The notes below the pieces were generated by a model, which had not been told where the DNA came from, searched no databases, and worked only from the letters and a program-made list of their open reading frames with translations. Source: Brachybacterium fresconis (GTDB taxonomy: Bacteria; Actinomycetota; Actinomycetes; Actinomycetales; Dermabacteraceae). Taken from it: 64,000 bases of DNA. Each line of letters begins with the position of its first letter. Position 1 is the stretch's first letter. Positions 36,021-45,525 of this stretch are shown piece by piece. The stretch lies in NCBI RefSeq assembly GCF_017876515.1, contig NZ_JAGIOC010000001.1:4464001-4528000 (forward strand). The letters run 5' to 3'. A program made the position numbers and the translations under genes.

Positions 36021-36046
36021 CTCGGTCAGAGAAACGGGGCTGATGC

Positions 36047-36832
36047 TCATGAGGCCTTCCCCAGGATGGTCTCGGACGGGACGAAGGGATCCTCCCGGGT
36101 GGAGGCGAGGATCTGCGCGAGGTGGATGGCGCGCGGCGCAGCATCGGTGCGGCGCAGCTTGCCGCCGATGTTCATCAGGCAGGAGGCGTCGCCGGCGACC
36201 ACGTACTCGGCGCCGGAGGCGACGACGTTCGCGGCCTTGTCGGTGACCATCGCATCCGAGGTGGCATCGTTCTTGACCGAGAAGGTGCCGCCGAATCCGC
36301 AGCAGGTGTCCGACTCCTCCAGCCGCTTCATCTCGAGCCCCTCGACCGCACCCAGCAGCTTCAGCGGTCGCGGACCGACCTTGAGCACTCGCATCGAATG
36401 GCAGGTGGGGTGGTAGGTGACGCTGTGGGGGAAGTAGGCACCGACGTCGGACACCTTCAGCACGTCCACCAGCAGCTCGGAGAGCTCGTAGGTCTTCGCC
36501 GAGACCGCCGCGGCCCGCTGCTCGAGCTCCTCATCGCCTTCGTGTCGCGCCACCAGCTGGTGCTGATCTCGCACGCAGCCCGCGCAGGAGCCCGAGGGCA
36601 TCACGATCGCGTCGACCGAGTCCAGTGAGGGCTCGAAGGTGTCCACGAAGCTGCGCACCACCGGTGCCGCCTCCGTGTAGTAGCCGGTGTTGGTGTGCAT
36701 CTGCCCGCAGCAGGTCTGGCGCTTGTCGAACACGACCTCATGGCCCAGCCGCTCCAGCACGGTCACGGTGGCCCGGGCGACGTCCGGGGCCATCACGTCC
36801 ACCAAGCACGTGGTCATCAGCGAGATGCGCAT
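36047..36832 (-). CDS. lutA: Lactate utilisation protein LutA (CCG-domain Fe-S protein)
   Basis: The 261-residue protein has two cysteine-rich CCG domains of the glycolate/heterodisulfide reductase type. Their signatures are TCCGQMHTN (about 41-49) with the SGSCAGC region, and the second TCCGFGGTFS (about 195-205). It is the catalytic or electron-carrying partner of LutB and LutC in L-lactate oxidation. It is the first lut gene, with AGGAC before the ATG. The mqo terminator lies just 39 nt upstream, so its own promoter must be squeezed in between or expression depends on read-through. Confidence 0.96.
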   Translation of the reverse strand: MRISLMTTCLVDVMAPDVARATVTVLERLGHEVVFDKRQTCCGQMHTNTGYYTEAAPVVRSFVDTFEPSLDSVDAIVMPSGSCAGCVRDQHQLVARHEGDEELEQRAAAVSAKTYELSELLVDVLKVSDVGAYFPHSVTYHPTCHSMRVLKVGPRPLKLLGAVEGLEMKRLEESDTCCGFGGTFSVKNDATSDAMVTDKAANVVASGAEYVVAGDASCLMNIGGKLRRTDAAPRAIHLAQILASTREDPFVPSETILGKAS

Positions 36833-36871
36833 CCGACGTCCTACTTCCTGGGGTGTTCCTGCGGTCGTCCC

Positions 36872-36901
36872 GAGCGCCGGGAGGGTGGCCTCCCGGCGCT
36901 C
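36872..36901 (-). terminator. mqo terminator hairpin
   Basis: A perfect 13 bp stem (36872-36884, 36889-36901) with a 4 nt loop lies 8 nt beyond the mqo stop on the minus strand and upstream of lutA. Confidence 0.85.
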
Positions 36902-36909
36902 CGGGCGGA

Positions 36910-38394
36910 TCAGCGGTGCTCGAGGCCCAGTGCCCCGGCGGTTTCGGCGAGGCTGCGGTGCGCGGCATCGGGATCGTCCGAGAGATGCGTGCCCCAGCTC
37001 GGCACCATCTGGGCGATGCCGGGGCGCCATCCCTCGATGCGGTCGGGGAACATGCGCTCGAGGAGGTTCAGCATGATGCTGGTCGCGGTCGAGGCACCGG
37101 GGGAGGCGCCCAGCATGCCCCCGATCGACCCGTCGGCCGCGGTGATCACCTGGGTGCCGAACTGGAGCACTCCGTGCTTGTCGGCGTCGGGGGCTATCAC
37201 CTGGACGCGCTGACCCGCGGTGACCTCCTCCCAGTCCTCCATCTGCGCCGAGGGCATGTACTCCAGCAGCGCCTCGAAGCGCTGGCGGCGCGTCGCGGCG
37301 AGCTGGGAGCCCAGGTAGACCATGAGGTCGAGGTTGGGCGGGGCGACGGCCATCATCTGCGTGATGTTGGAGGGCTTCACCGAGGCGAACAGGTCCATGT
37401 AGCTGCCGGACTTGAGGAACTTCGGGGACCAGCCGGCGTAGGGGCCGAACATCAGCGAGCGGCGGCCCTCGACGTACCGGGTGTCGAGGTGGGGGACGCT
37501 CATCGGCGGAGCGCCGACGTCGGCCTTGCCGTAGACCTTCGCGTCGTGGCGGGCGATCACGTCCTCGTCGGTGCAGCGCAGCCACTGGCCGGAGATCGGG
37601 AACCCGCCGAAGCCGCGGATCTCCTCGATGCCGGACTTCTGCAGCAGCGGCAGGGCCGCGCCGCCGGCGCCGACGAAGACGAAGGGGGCGCGGATGACGC
37701 GGGTCGAGTCGTCGGTGGTGTCACGGACCATGACGCCCCAGTCGCTGCCCATCCGGCGCAGATCGATGACCTCGCTGCCGGTCGAGACCGTGGTGCCCAC
37801 GCGGCCGGCGTGCTGCAGCAGCTGATGGGTCAGCGCGCCGAAGTCGACGTCGGTGCCGTCGGGGGAGCGGGTCGCCCCGATGGTCTCGGTGACGGGCCGC
37901 GACTCGGTCACCAGCGGGGCCCACTCGGTCAGCTGGGCATGCTCGGAGGTGAACTCCATCCGGTCGAACAGCGGGTTCGCCGTCAGCGCCTCGTGCCGAC
38001 GACGCAGGTAGTCCACGTTCTCGATGCCGTGCACGAAGCTCATGTGCGGCACCGGGTGGATGAAGGTGGAGGGGTCGCCGATCTTGTCGTTCTCGACCAG
38101 GTGCGCCCAGAACTGGCGCGAGACCTGGAACTGCTCGTTGATGGTGATCGCCTTGGCGGGGCTCACCGACCCGTCGACGTCCTGCGGCGTGTAGTTCAGC
38201 TCGCACAGGGCGCTGTGGCCGGTGCCGGCGTTGTTCCATCCTTGGCTGGATTCCCGGCCGAGATCATCCAGCTTCTCGAGCACCACCACGTTCCAGTCGG
38301 GTTCGAGTTCGGTGAGCATCGCGGCCAGGGTGGCGCTCGCGACCCCGCCGCCGATCAGCACCGCATCCGCACGGGTCACATCCAGGTCTGCCAT
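36910..38394 (-). CDS. mqo: Malate:quinone oxidoreductase
   Basis: FAD enzyme oxidising malate to oxaloacetate and reducing membrane quinone. The 494-residue length is typical. An N-terminal FAD motif VLIGGGVASATLAAML (about 12-27) is followed by SSQGWNNAGTGHSALCELNY, the FVFVGAGGAALPLLQKSGI block, SGQWLRC and the C-terminal MLGASPGASTATSIML. GGAGAG precedes the ATG. It is monocistronic by its terminator and lies immediately upstream of lutABC. Together they feed quinones from malate and lactate. Confidence 0.97.
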   Translation of the reverse strand: MADLDVTRADAVLIGGGVASATLAAMLTELEPDWNVVVLEKLDDLGRESSQGWNNAGTGHSALCELNYTPQDVDGSVSPAKAITINEQFQVSRQFWAHLVENDKIGDPSTFIHPVPHMSFVHGIENVDYLRRRHEALTANPLFDRMEFTSEHAQLTEWAPLVTESRPVTETIGATRSPDGTDVDFGALTHQLLQHAGRVGTTVSTGSEVIDLRRMGSDWGVMVRDTTDDSTRVIRAPFVFVGAGGAALPLLQKSGIEEIRGFGGFPISGQWLRCTDEDVIARHDAKVYGKADVGAPPMSVPHLDTRYVEGRRSLMFGPYAGWSPKFLKSGSYMDLFASVKPSNITQMMAVAPPNLDLMVYLGSQLAATRRQRFEALLEYMPSAQMEDWEEVTAGQRVQVIAPDADKHGVLQFGTQVITAADGSIGGMLGASPGASTATSIMLNLLERMFPDRIEGWRPGIAQMVPSWGTHLSDDPDAAHRSLAETAGALGLEHR

Positions 38395-38535
38395 GTCTCT
38401 CCGTTCCAGCTGTCTCGGGCGCGCCCGAGGGGTGGGGCGCGATCCTCGCGCGGCCCCGGGCGGTCGTGCCGTCCAGGGTATCCCGTGTCCCGCGCCCGGT
38501 TCTGTCAGGTGCTGCGCTGATGCTCCGCCGCGGTG

Positions 38536-39213
38536 TCAGACCGTCACGGAGCGGGAGCGGTCGAGGTCTTCGAGCAGAATCTCCGTGCGGATGCCCAGGA
38601 GGGTCCGGGCCCCGTCGATGGCGGTCGCGGCCCCGACGAGCAGGGCGAGGGGCCACAGGAACGAGCACAGCGCGATCCAGGCGGCGAGCCCCAGGACCAG
38701 GGCGATGAAGCGCATCGGCAGGGCCCCGGGCAGCAGGAGCGCCAGCCGCCAGGCGACCAGGACGTCCTGGCGCCGCACCCGGGGCACGACCGTCAGCACG
38801 GCCACACTGAGGGTGGACCACGCCGCGCTCACCACGGCCAGACCGGCCAGCACCATGGTCATCAGCGAGTTCGAGGTGCCTCCGCCGATGACGATCCAGA
38901 GCATCGAGGCCGAGCCGAGCTGCACGATCATCAGCGGGAGCATCCGGACGTTGGCGCTCACGAGGTGGGAGCGGAAGCTCGCCCACATCGTCGGTGCCAC
39001 CTTGACCTTGGCGCCGTGACGGGCGGCGATGAAGACGTCCGCCGCGGCGACCGCGGCCGGAGCCGAACCGAGGACCACCAGGCCGAGCAGGCTCAGCAGC
39101 ATCCCGAGGAGATTGACCCGCAGCACCAGGTAGACGCGTTCGACGGCTTCGTTCGCGTGCATCACCCAGGCAGGGACCTGCGCGGGTCCCGTCGGCGTTC
39201 CGATTCGGCTCAT
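38536..39213 (-). CDS. YesL/DUF624-family membrane protein
   Basis: The 225-residue protein has five to six hydrophobic segments and the DUF624-type N-terminus (ERVYLVLRVNLLGMLLSLLG followed by the ADVFIAARH block). YesL-like proteins usually occur with carbohydrate uptake or degradation loci. The ATG at 39213 is selected because TACCCT lies 6 nt upstream on the minus strand; an in-frame codon 16 residues earlier lacks such a signal. It is divergent from the fucosidase gene, consistent with a glycan-use locus. Confidence 0.82.
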   Translation of the reverse strand: MSRIGTPTGPAQVPAWVMHANEAVERVYLVLRVNLLGMLLSLLGLVVLGSAPAAVAAADVFIAARHGAKVKVAPTMWASFRSHLVSANVRMLPLMIVQLGSASMLWIVIGGGTSNSLMTMVLAGLAVVSAAWSTLSVAVLTVVPRVRRQDVLVAWRLALLLPGALPMRFIALVLGLAAWIALCSFLWPLALLVGAATAIDGARTLLGIRTEILLEDLDRSRSVTV

Positions 39214-39219
39214 GCGCCC

Positions 39220-39225
39220 AGGGTA
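39220..39225 (-). promoter_or_regulatory. -10 element for leaderless YesL-like gene
   Basis: TACCCT on the minus strand is 6 nt from the ATG at 39213. Confidence 0.6.
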
Positions 39226-39376
39226 TCGGCCGGTCGGTGATGCGGGGCACAGGTGATCCATAAAGAACCGATGTGTTCGCGGGAAGCAGTCGACTCGTTG
39301 TGAGGTGTCCCAGGTGGCTCAGGAACGCCTCCAGGAGTGTTGCCTCAAAGGCCCGATCTTTGATGTCATGCTTCCC

Positions 39377-40690
39377 ATGACACACCGATCGCGCGATGTC
39401 GCGCCGTCCGCTGCCGACCTGCTCACCCCCACCCCCGCACAGCTCCGCTGGCAACGAGGCGGACTCGGGGTCTTCTTCCACGTCGGGGTCAACACCTTCG
39501 CCGGCAAGGAATGGAGCGACGGCACCCTGCCGCCGGAGATCTTCGACCCGACGGACCTCGACGCGGACGAGTGGGTGTCCATGGCCCGGGACCTCGGCGC
39601 GACATACGTGGTGCTGACCGCCAAACATCATGACGGCTTCTGCCTGTGGCCCACCGCCACCACGGAGTACTCCGTCGCCTCCTCTCCATGGAAGGACGGG
39701 AAGGGCGACGTCGTCACCGAGGTGGCGGATGCCTGCCGTCGTCACGGGATTCAGCTGGGCCTGTACCTCTCGCCCTGGGACCGCAACGCCCCGCAGTACG
39801 AGGACCCCGCCGCGTACGACGAGTTCTATCTCGCCCAGCTGCGGGAGCTGTGCACGAACTACGGCGAGCTGTACGAGCTGTGGTTCGACGGCGCCGGCTC
39901 CGCCGGGCGCGAGTACGCCTGGGATCGGATCGGCGCGGTGATCGAGGAGCTGCAGCCCCAGGCCATGGTGTTCAACATGGGCCCGGCGACGATCCGGTGG
40001 ATCGGCAACGAGGACGGCTTGGCGGCCGATCCGGTGCAGTACGTGACCGACCAGGCGGATCTGAACAACTACGACGACGACGTGGTCACCAGCGCGCAGG
40101 CCCGGTACCTGCCGCCGGAGTGCGACGTCTCCCTGCGCAAGGGCTGGTTCTGGCAGGAGGGGGAGGAGCCGAAGTCCCTCCCGCACCTGCTGGCCATCCA
40201 TGACCGCTCGATCGGCCTGGGGGCGGGTCTGCTGCTGAACGTCCCGCCGGACCGCCGCGGCCGCATCGATCCGGCCGACTCCGCCCGGGTCCAGGAGCTC
40301 GGCGAGGCGCTGCGAGCCCGCTTCGGGGATCCGCGTGCGGGTCGGCTCGAGAGCGAGGACGACGCGGTGGAGGACGACGCGGTGCACGTCGATCTGGACG
40401 GCGAGGCGATCTTCGACCACATCGAGCTCGCCGAGCGACTCGAGGAGGGCCAGCACGTGAGGTCCCATCGAGTCCTGCTCGAGGACGGCGGGGAGCTCGC
40501 CGCCGGCGGCACCATCGGCGTGCGCCGGATCCACCGCCTGCCCGAGCCGGTCCGCGCCTCCGCGCTCCGCGTCGAGCTGGTCGGGGACGGCGCGGCTCTC
40601 GAGGCCGCCTGCGTGCACGACGCCACCGGAGCGCCGGTGCCGGACCTCGCCGGCGCCTACCGCGCCCCCACTGAGGTGCCGGAAAGCTGA
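39377..40690 (+). CDS. GH29 alpha-L-fucosidase (first copy)
   Basis: Hydrolyses alpha-L-fucosyl groups. The roughly 437-residue protein starts with GLGVFFHVGVNTFAG, then YVVLTAKHHDGFCLWP and LGLYLSPWDRN. ELYELWFDGAGS (Asp near residue 170) fits the GH29 nucleophile, and AIHDRSIGLGAGLLLNVPPD the fold end. A C-terminal beta-sandwich-like tail (from about 320) follows. There is no signal peptide, so it probably acts on imported oligosaccharides. Starts at 39305, 39368 and 39377 are possible; none has a clear Shine-Dalgarno, so the exact start is uncertain. It lies upstream of the fuconate operon. Confidence 0.9.
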   Translation: MTHRSRDVAPSAADLLTPTPAQLRWQRGGLGVFFHVGVNTFAGKEWSDGTLPPEIFDPTDLDADEWVSMARDLGATYVVLTAKHHDGFCLWPTATTEYSVASSPWKDGKGDVVTEVADACRRHGIQLGLYLSPWDRNAPQYEDPAAYDEFYLAQLRELCTNYGELYELWFDGAGSAGREYAWDRIGAVIEELQPQAMVFNMGPATIRWIGNEDGLAADPVQYVTDQADLNNYDDDVVTSAQARYLPPECDVSLRKGWFWQEGEEPKSLPHLLAIHDRSIGLGAGLLLNVPPDRRGRIDPADSARVQELGEALRARFGDPRAGRLESEDDAVEDDAVHVDLDGEAIFDHIELAERLEEGQHVRSHRVLLEDGGELAAGGTIGVRRIHRLPEPVRASALRVELVGDGAALEAACVHDATGAPVPDLAGAYRAPTEVPES

Positions 40691-40794
40691 GGTCCGCTGG
40701 GCAAGAGCGCCACCAGACGACGTAGAGATCCGATCTGTGCTTCCGGGATGACGGGCGGCGAGCAGAGAACTGCCTGATCGATCCGCGAACATCC

Positions 40795-40823
40795 TTGCTT
40801 GCAAGACGATCGCTTCGTACTAT
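40795..40823 (+). promoter_or_regulatory. Fucose operon promoter
   Basis: TTGCTT (40795-40800) and TACTAT (40818-40823) are 17 nt apart. A CTTGCAAG palindrome (40798-40805) overlaps the -35 and could be an operator half for the GntR-type regulator at the end of the cluster. Confidence 0.65.
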
Positions 40824-40881
40824 CGACGCAGACATCGGAGGATTCAGGGCTCAGGCGCCCGCAGCATGATTCGAGGAAACC

Positions 40882-42195
40882 GTGCCCACCATCACTGAAC
40901 TGCGCGTGAGCGACGTCCGCTTCCCGACCTCCCGGGACTTGGACGGCTCCGACGCGATGAACCCCGATCCCGACTATTCGGCCGCCTACGTCGAGCTGCT
41001 CACCAGCGACGGCGAGGCCGGCAACGCCCTGGTGTTCACCATCGGGCGCGGCAACGACGTGCAGTGCGCGGCCATCGCGGCGCTGGCCGATCACGTCACC
41101 GGCCGCGACGTGGACGAGCTGCTCTCCCATCTCGGCGACTTCTCCCGGGAGCTCGTCGGCGACTCGCAGCTGCGCTGGCTGGGCCCGGAGAAGGGCGTCA
41201 TGCACATGGCGATCGGAGCCGTGGTCAACGCCGCTTGGGACCTGCGGGCCCGTCGCGAGGACAAGCCCCTGTGGCTGCTGCTGGCCGAGCTGTCCCCGGA
41301 GGAGATCGTCGACCTCGTCGACTTCCGCTATCTCTCCGACGTCCTCACCCGCGATCAGGCCCTGACGATGCTGCGTCGCGCCGAGGTGGGCAAGGCCCAG
41401 CGGATCGAGACCCTCCGTGCTCACGGGGTGCCCGCCTACACCACCACGCCCGGCTGGCTCGGATACAGCGACGAGAAGCTCCTGCGGCTCCTGCGCGAGG
41501 CGCGGGAGGAGGGCTTTGCGATGGTCAAGCTCAAGGTCGGCGCCGACGTCGAGGACGATGTGCGCCGGATGCGGATCGCCCGTGCGGAGATGGGGGAGGG
41601 CTTCCCCATCGCCGCCGACGCCAATCAGCGCTGGGACGTGGCGGACGCGATCGCCTGGCTCGAACGCCTCGCCCCGTACGATCCGGCCTGGATCGAGGAG
41701 CCGACCAGTCCTGACGACGTGCTCGCCCATGCCGCGATCCGGCGGGCCGTCGCGCCGCTGCCGGTGGCGACCGGGGAGCAGATGGCCAGCCGCATCATCG
41801 CCAAGCAGCTGCTGCAGGCCGGAGCGGTCGACGTCCTCCAGCTCGATGCCGCACGGGTGGGAGGGGTCAACGAGAACGTGGCGATCCTCCTGCTGGCCGC
41901 GGCGTTCGACGTTCCCGTGTGCCCGCACGCCGGAGGAGTCGGCCTCTGCGAGCTGGTCCAGCACTACGCCTTCTTCGACGCGGCCGCCGTCGCGGGGGAC
42001 CGGGAGGACCGCTTCATCGAGTACGTCCACCATCTGCACGAGCACTTCGAGGACCCGGTGGTCATCGACGACGGCGCCTACCGCGCCCCCGCCCGGCCCG
42101 GCTCCAGCGCCCGCATGCACGCCGAGTCGATCGCGCCGCACCTGTTCCCCGACGGCGCCGTGTGGAAGGATCTCGCCCGTGCCGACGCCGTCTGA
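40882..42195 (+). CDS. L-fuconate dehydratase (enolase superfamily)
   Basis: Dehydrates L-fuconate to 2-keto-3-deoxy-L-fuconate. The 437 residues match this specific enolase-superfamily group: [32 protein letters not shown], the catalytic [11 protein letters not shown], metal ligands in [18 protein letters not shown] and the ATGEQ block, and the catalytic His in [15 protein letters not shown]. The GTG start has GAGGAAA upstream. It is the first gene after the promoter at 40795, and the second fucosidase gene overlaps its 3' end. Confidence 0.93.
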   Translation: MPTITELRVSDVRFPTSRDLDGSDAMNPDPDYSAAYVELLTSDGEAGNALVFTIGRGNDVQCAAIAALADHVTGRDVDELLSHLGDFSRELVGDSQLRWLGPEKGVMHMAIGAVVNAAWDLRARREDKPLWLLLAELSPEEIVDLVDFRYLSDVLTRDQALTMLRRAEVGKAQRIETLRAHGVPAYTTTPGWLGYSDEKLLRLLREAREEGFAMVKLKVGADVEDDVRRMRIARAEMGEGFPIAADANQRWDVADAIAWLERLAPYDPAWIEEPTSPDDVLAHAAIRRAVAPLPVATGEQMASRIIAKQLLQAGAVDVLQLDAARVGGVNENVAILLLAAAFDVPVCPHAGGVGLCELVQHYAFFDAAAVAGDREDRFIEYVHHLHEHFEDPVVIDDGAYRAPARPGSSARMHAESIAPHLFPDGAVWKDLARADAV

Positions 42196-43609
42196 ACCGG
42201 GTCCCGCCGCGACCTCGACCGCCCCGGATCGTCATGCCTCGTCCGCGAGCACGGACCCTCATGCGTCCTCCGCGGTCCCGGGGCGCCATGCCTCGTCCGA
42301 GGTCCCGGACCCCCATGCCTGGTTCGACGCGGCCCGCTTCGGATTGTTCGTCCACTTCGGGCTCTACGCGCTGCCGGCCCGTCACGAATGGTCCATGAGC
42401 TACGAGCGGCGCGAGGTGAAGGACTATCGCCGCTACGCCGAGTTCTTCGACCCCGACCGCTTCGACGCGGCTGATCTCGCCCGTCGGGCCCGCAGGGCGG
42501 GAATGCGCTACGCAGTGCTGACCACCAAGCACCACGAGGGATTCTGTCTGTTCGAGACCGCGCACACCGACTACAGCGCTCCGGTGGCCTGCGGGCGCGA
42601 CCTGGTGCGCGAATTCGTCGACGCGATGCGCGCCGAGGGGCTGCGCGTCGGGTTCTACCACTCGTTGCTCGATTGGTCCCATCCGGATTTCACGATCGAT
42701 CAGAACCATCCGCAGCGTGACCGCGAGGACGTCGCCGCACTGAATTCCGGGCGCGACATGGCCCGGTATCGCGCCTACCTCCACGCCCAGGTGCGCGAGC
42801 TCCTGACCGGCTACGGCACGATCGACTACCTGTTCTTCGACTTCACCGACCCCGGCCCCGACGGGAAGCGGCCCGAGGACTGGGATGCGGAGGGTCTGCT
42901 GGCGATGGTGCGGCAGCTGCAGCCGAGCTGCGTGGTCAACGACCGCCTGGGCATCCCCGGCGACCTCGTCACCCCGGAGCAGTACCAGCCCCGGGACCCG
43001 ATGACCGGGCCCGACGGCGCCCCGGTGCGCTGGGAGGCCTGCCAGACGACCAACGGCTCCTGGGGCTACCACCGCGACAACCACGACCACAAGAGCGCTG
43101 ATCTGCTGGTGCGGATGCTGGTCGGCTCGGTCGCCGCGGGCGGCAATCTGCTGCTGAACATCGGTCCCGACGGCCGCGGCGCCGTCGCCCCGCCGGACGC
43201 GGAGATCCTCGCGGCGATCGGCGGATGGATGGACCTGCACGCCGCATCGATCCATGGGGCGGGGTCGGCCGACGGGCTCGACGCCCCGCCCGGCACGCTG
43301 CTGACCCGCCGCGGCGACCGGCTCTATGTCCATCTGACCACCTGGCCGATGCAGCATGTGCACCTGCGCGGCCTGGCGGGACGGGTGCTCTTCGCCCGCC
43401 TCCTGCACGACGGGTCCGAGGTGGAGGTGGCCACCGTGGATCCGGATCAGCACGCCCAGAACACGACCATGGGCGGCCTCGAGTCCGATGTCGCCACCCT
43501 GACCCTGCCGATCCGGAGGCCGGACGTGCTGCTGCCCGTCGTCGAGCTGGTGCTCACCGACGCCGCGGCCGACGGCGGGGACCCTTCGACCCCTTCCGGG
43601 ACAGAGTGA
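42179..43609 (+). CDS. GH29 alpha-L-fucosidase-like protein (second copy) with 9-residue N-terminal repeats
   Basis: A 476-residue GH29-type hydrolase. [48 protein letters not shown] and [14 protein letters not shown] are typical. The nucleophile region reads [11 protein letters not shown] rather than the usual WFDG, so specificity may differ. The GTG at 42179 is preferred: GGAAGGA (42164-42170) is 8 nt upstream and it overlaps fuconate dehydratase by 17 bp. The N-terminus holds three 9-residue repeats starting HASS, encoded by 27 bp units. No signal peptide. Confidence 0.88.
   Translation: MPTPSEPGPAATSTAPDRHASSASTDPHASSAVPGRHASSEVPDPHAWFDAARFGLFVHFGLYALPARHEWSMSYERREVKDYRRYAEFFDPDRFDAADLARRARRAGMRYAVLTTKHHEGFCLFETAHTDYSAPVACGRDLVREFVDAMRAEGLRVGFYHSLLDWSHPDFTIDQNHPQRDREDVAALNSGRDMARYRAYLHAQVRELLTGYGTIDYLFFDFTDPGPDGKRPEDWDAEGLLAMVRQLQPSCVVNDRLGIPGDLVTPEQYQPRDPMTGPDGAPVRWEACQTTNGSWGYHRDNHDHKSADLLVRMLVGSVAAGGNLLLNIGPDGRGAVAPPDAEILAAIGGWMDLHAASIHGAGSADGLDAPPGTLLTRRGDRLYVHLTTWPMQHVHLRGLAGRVLFARLLHDGSEVEVATVDPDQHAQNTTMGGLESDVATLTLPIRRPDVLLPVVELVLTDAAADGGDPSTPSGTE
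42233..42313 (+). repeat. Three tandem 27 bp units within the second GH29 gene
   Basis: CAT codons at 42233, 42260, 42287 and 42314 are spaced exactly 27 bp apart, and each unit encodes HASS plus five variable residues. The fourth His belongs to the native DPHAWFD start of the domain. Confidence 0.85.
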
Positions 43610-43613
43610 CGTG

Positions 43614-44660
43614 ATGACGCACCCTGCCTCCCAGGACGACTCCTCCTCGCAGCCCTCGCAGGGTGAGCCCTCGCAGGCTCCGTCCGGTCCCGTGCGGTCG
43701 CCGACCGCGCACGGTCGCCGTCGTCGACCCGGGCCGACGCGGCTGCCCGCTCTCGGCTTCGGCGCCGCCCAGCTCGGCAACCTCTACCGGGTCACCACCG
43801 ACGAGGAGGCGCGCGGGGCCGTCGGCGCCGCCTGGGACGGCGGCGTCCGCCTGTTCGACACGGCACCGCACTACGGGATCGGCACCAGCGAACGCCGGCT
43901 CGGCGCCCTGCTGGCCTCTTACCCCCGCGAGGAATACCTGCTCTCGACCAAGGTGGGGCGCCTGCTGGTGCCCGGCCCGGGCGACGGGGACGACATGGCC
44001 CACGGGTTCGCGGTCCCGGACTCCCATCGGCGCGTGTGGGACATGAGCGGGGCCGGGATCCGCCGCAGCCACGTCGAGTCGCTGGAACGACTGGGGCTGG
44101 ACCGGGTCGACGTGCTCTACCTCCACGACCCCGAGGAGGGGCCCACCGAGCAGGCCTTCGCCGAGGCGCTGCCGACCCTCGCCGCGATGCGGGAGGAGGG
44201 GCTGATCAGCCACGTCGGCGTCGGATCCAAGGACGTCGATGTGCTGCTGCGCGCCGTGCGCACCGGGTTGGTCGATGTGATCATGCTGTCCGGGCGCTAC
44301 ACCCTGCTCGAGCAGCCCGCCGCCGCGGAGCTGCTGCCGGCCTGCCTCGAGCACGGGGTGGAGGTGGTCGCGGTCTCCGTGTTCAACTCCGGGATCCTCT
44401 CCCGGCCCGAGGTGCCCGACGACGCGAAGTACGAGTACGGCACCGCGCCGGTCGACCTCCTGCAGCGGGCCCGGCATCTCGCCGCGCTCGCCGCCGAGCA
44501 CGGGGTCCAGCTGCCGGATCTCGCCGTCCGGTACCCGCTGCGCCACGAGGCGGTCTCCTCGGTGGTGCTCGGCATGCGCACCGCGGACCAGGTGCGCCAG
44601 AACCTGGAGCGGTTCGCCCGCACGATTCCCGAGGAGCTCTGGGAGCAGATCGATGCCTGA
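43614..44660 (+). CDS. Aldo/keto reductase, probable L-fucose (threo-aldose) 1-dehydrogenase
   Basis: The 348-residue AKR-fold protein has the catalytic tetrad visible as Asp-Tyr in FDTAPHYGIGTSER (about 84-97), Lys in LLSTKVGR and His in YLHDPEEG. The first about 40 residues are Ser/Gln/Pro-rich and disordered. Sequence and position fit the D-threo-aldose dehydrogenase type, oxidising L-fucose to L-fuconolactone. The start is GTG 43611 or ATG 43614, two codons apart at most. It overlaps the lactonase gene by 8 bp. Confidence 0.88.
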   Translation: MTHPASQDDSSSQPSQGEPSQAPSGPVRSPTAHGRRRRPGPTRLPALGFGAAQLGNLYRVTTDEEARGAVGAAWDGGVRLFDTAPHYGIGTSERRLGALLASYPREEYLLSTKVGRLLVPGPGDGDDMAHGFAVPDSHRRVWDMSGAGIRRSHVESLERLGLDRVDVLYLHDPEEGPTEQAFAEALPTLAAMREEGLISHVGVGSKDVDVLLRAVRTGLVDVIMLSGRYTLLEQPAAAELLPACLEHGVEVVAVSVFNSGILSRPEVPDDAKYEYGTAPVDLLQRARHLAALAAEHGVQLPDLAVRYPLRHEAVSSVVLGMRTADQVRQNLERFARTIPEELWEQIDA

Positions 44661-45522
44661 GGGGATCACCGATGCCCATCTGCACCTGTGGGACCTCGGC
44701 GGAGGCGGCTACCGCTGGCTCGCCGGGGCCGCGGAGGCCCTGCGACGCGATGCCCGCTGGGAGGAGGTCGCGCCCCAGCACGCCGCGCTCGGCGTCCGGC
44801 GTGTGGTCCTGGTGCAGGCCGACGACACCCTCGCCGACACCGCCGCGATGCAGCGGGCCGCGGCCCGGATCGAGGCCGACCCCGGCCCCGTGCAGCGGGC
44901 CGATGTGGTCGCCTGGCTGCCGCTGGCCGATCCCGCCCGCACCGCGGAGCTGCTGGAGGATGCCACGGCGATGCAGCACGTCGTCGGGGTGCGCCATCTG
45001 ATCCACGACGAGCCCGACCCGGGATTCCTGGACCGCCCGGAGGTCCGCGAGTCCCTGGCCCTGCTGGCCGCCCGAGGCCTCCCGCTCGACGTTCCCGATG
45101 CGTTCCCCCGGCACCTGGACCAGGCCGTCCGCGTGGGATCGGAGGTCGACGGCCTGGTGCTGGTGCTGGACCATCTCGGCAAGCCCCCGCTGGGCGACGC
45201 CGCGGCGATGGGGGAGTGGGAACGCTCCCTGCGTGCGCTCGCGGGCCTCGGAACCAGCATCGCGAAGCTGTCCGGGCTCGCCACCAGCGGCGCGGGGTAC
45301 GCGGCCCCGACGGACCTGCGCCGAGCCGTGGAGCTGGCCGGTGAGCTGTTCGGGCCCCGCCGGCTGATGTTCGGCAGCGACTGGCCGATCGCCCCGACCG
45401 CCTTCGACCTCACCTCCGGGACCAGCGGTCTGATCGCGCTGCTGGAGGAGCTGCCCGCCCCGGATCGTGGTCAGATCCACCGCGGCACGGCAGAGCGCGT
45501 GTACCGGCGCCCGGCCGGGTGA
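44653..45522 (+). CDS. Amidohydrolase-family L-fuconolactone hydrolase
   Basis: The 289-residue amidohydrolase-2 protein has DAHLHLWDLGGGGYRWL at the N-terminus, LVLDHLGKPPLG in the middle (about 173-184) and LMFGSDWPIAPTAFDL near the C-terminus. These are the metal and active-site segments of COG3618 lactonases. In context it opens L-fuconolactone to L-fuconate between the dehydrogenase and dehydratase steps. The ATG lies within the end of the aldo/keto reductase gene. It is the last plus-strand gene of the operon. Confidence 0.88.
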   Translation: MPEGITDAHLHLWDLGGGGYRWLAGAAEALRRDARWEEVAPQHAALGVRRVVLVQADDTLADTAAMQRAAARIEADPGPVQRADVVAWLPLADPARTAELLEDATAMQHVVGVRHLIHDEPDPGFLDRPEVRESLALLAARGLPLDVPDAFPRHLDQAVRVGSEVDGLVLVLDHLGKPPLGDAAAMGEWERSLRALAGLGTSIAKLSGLATSGAGYAAPTDLRRAVELAGELFGPRRLMFGSDWPIAPTAFDLTSGTSGLIALLEELPAPDRGQIHRGTAERVYRRPAG

Positions 45523-45525
45523 GGC

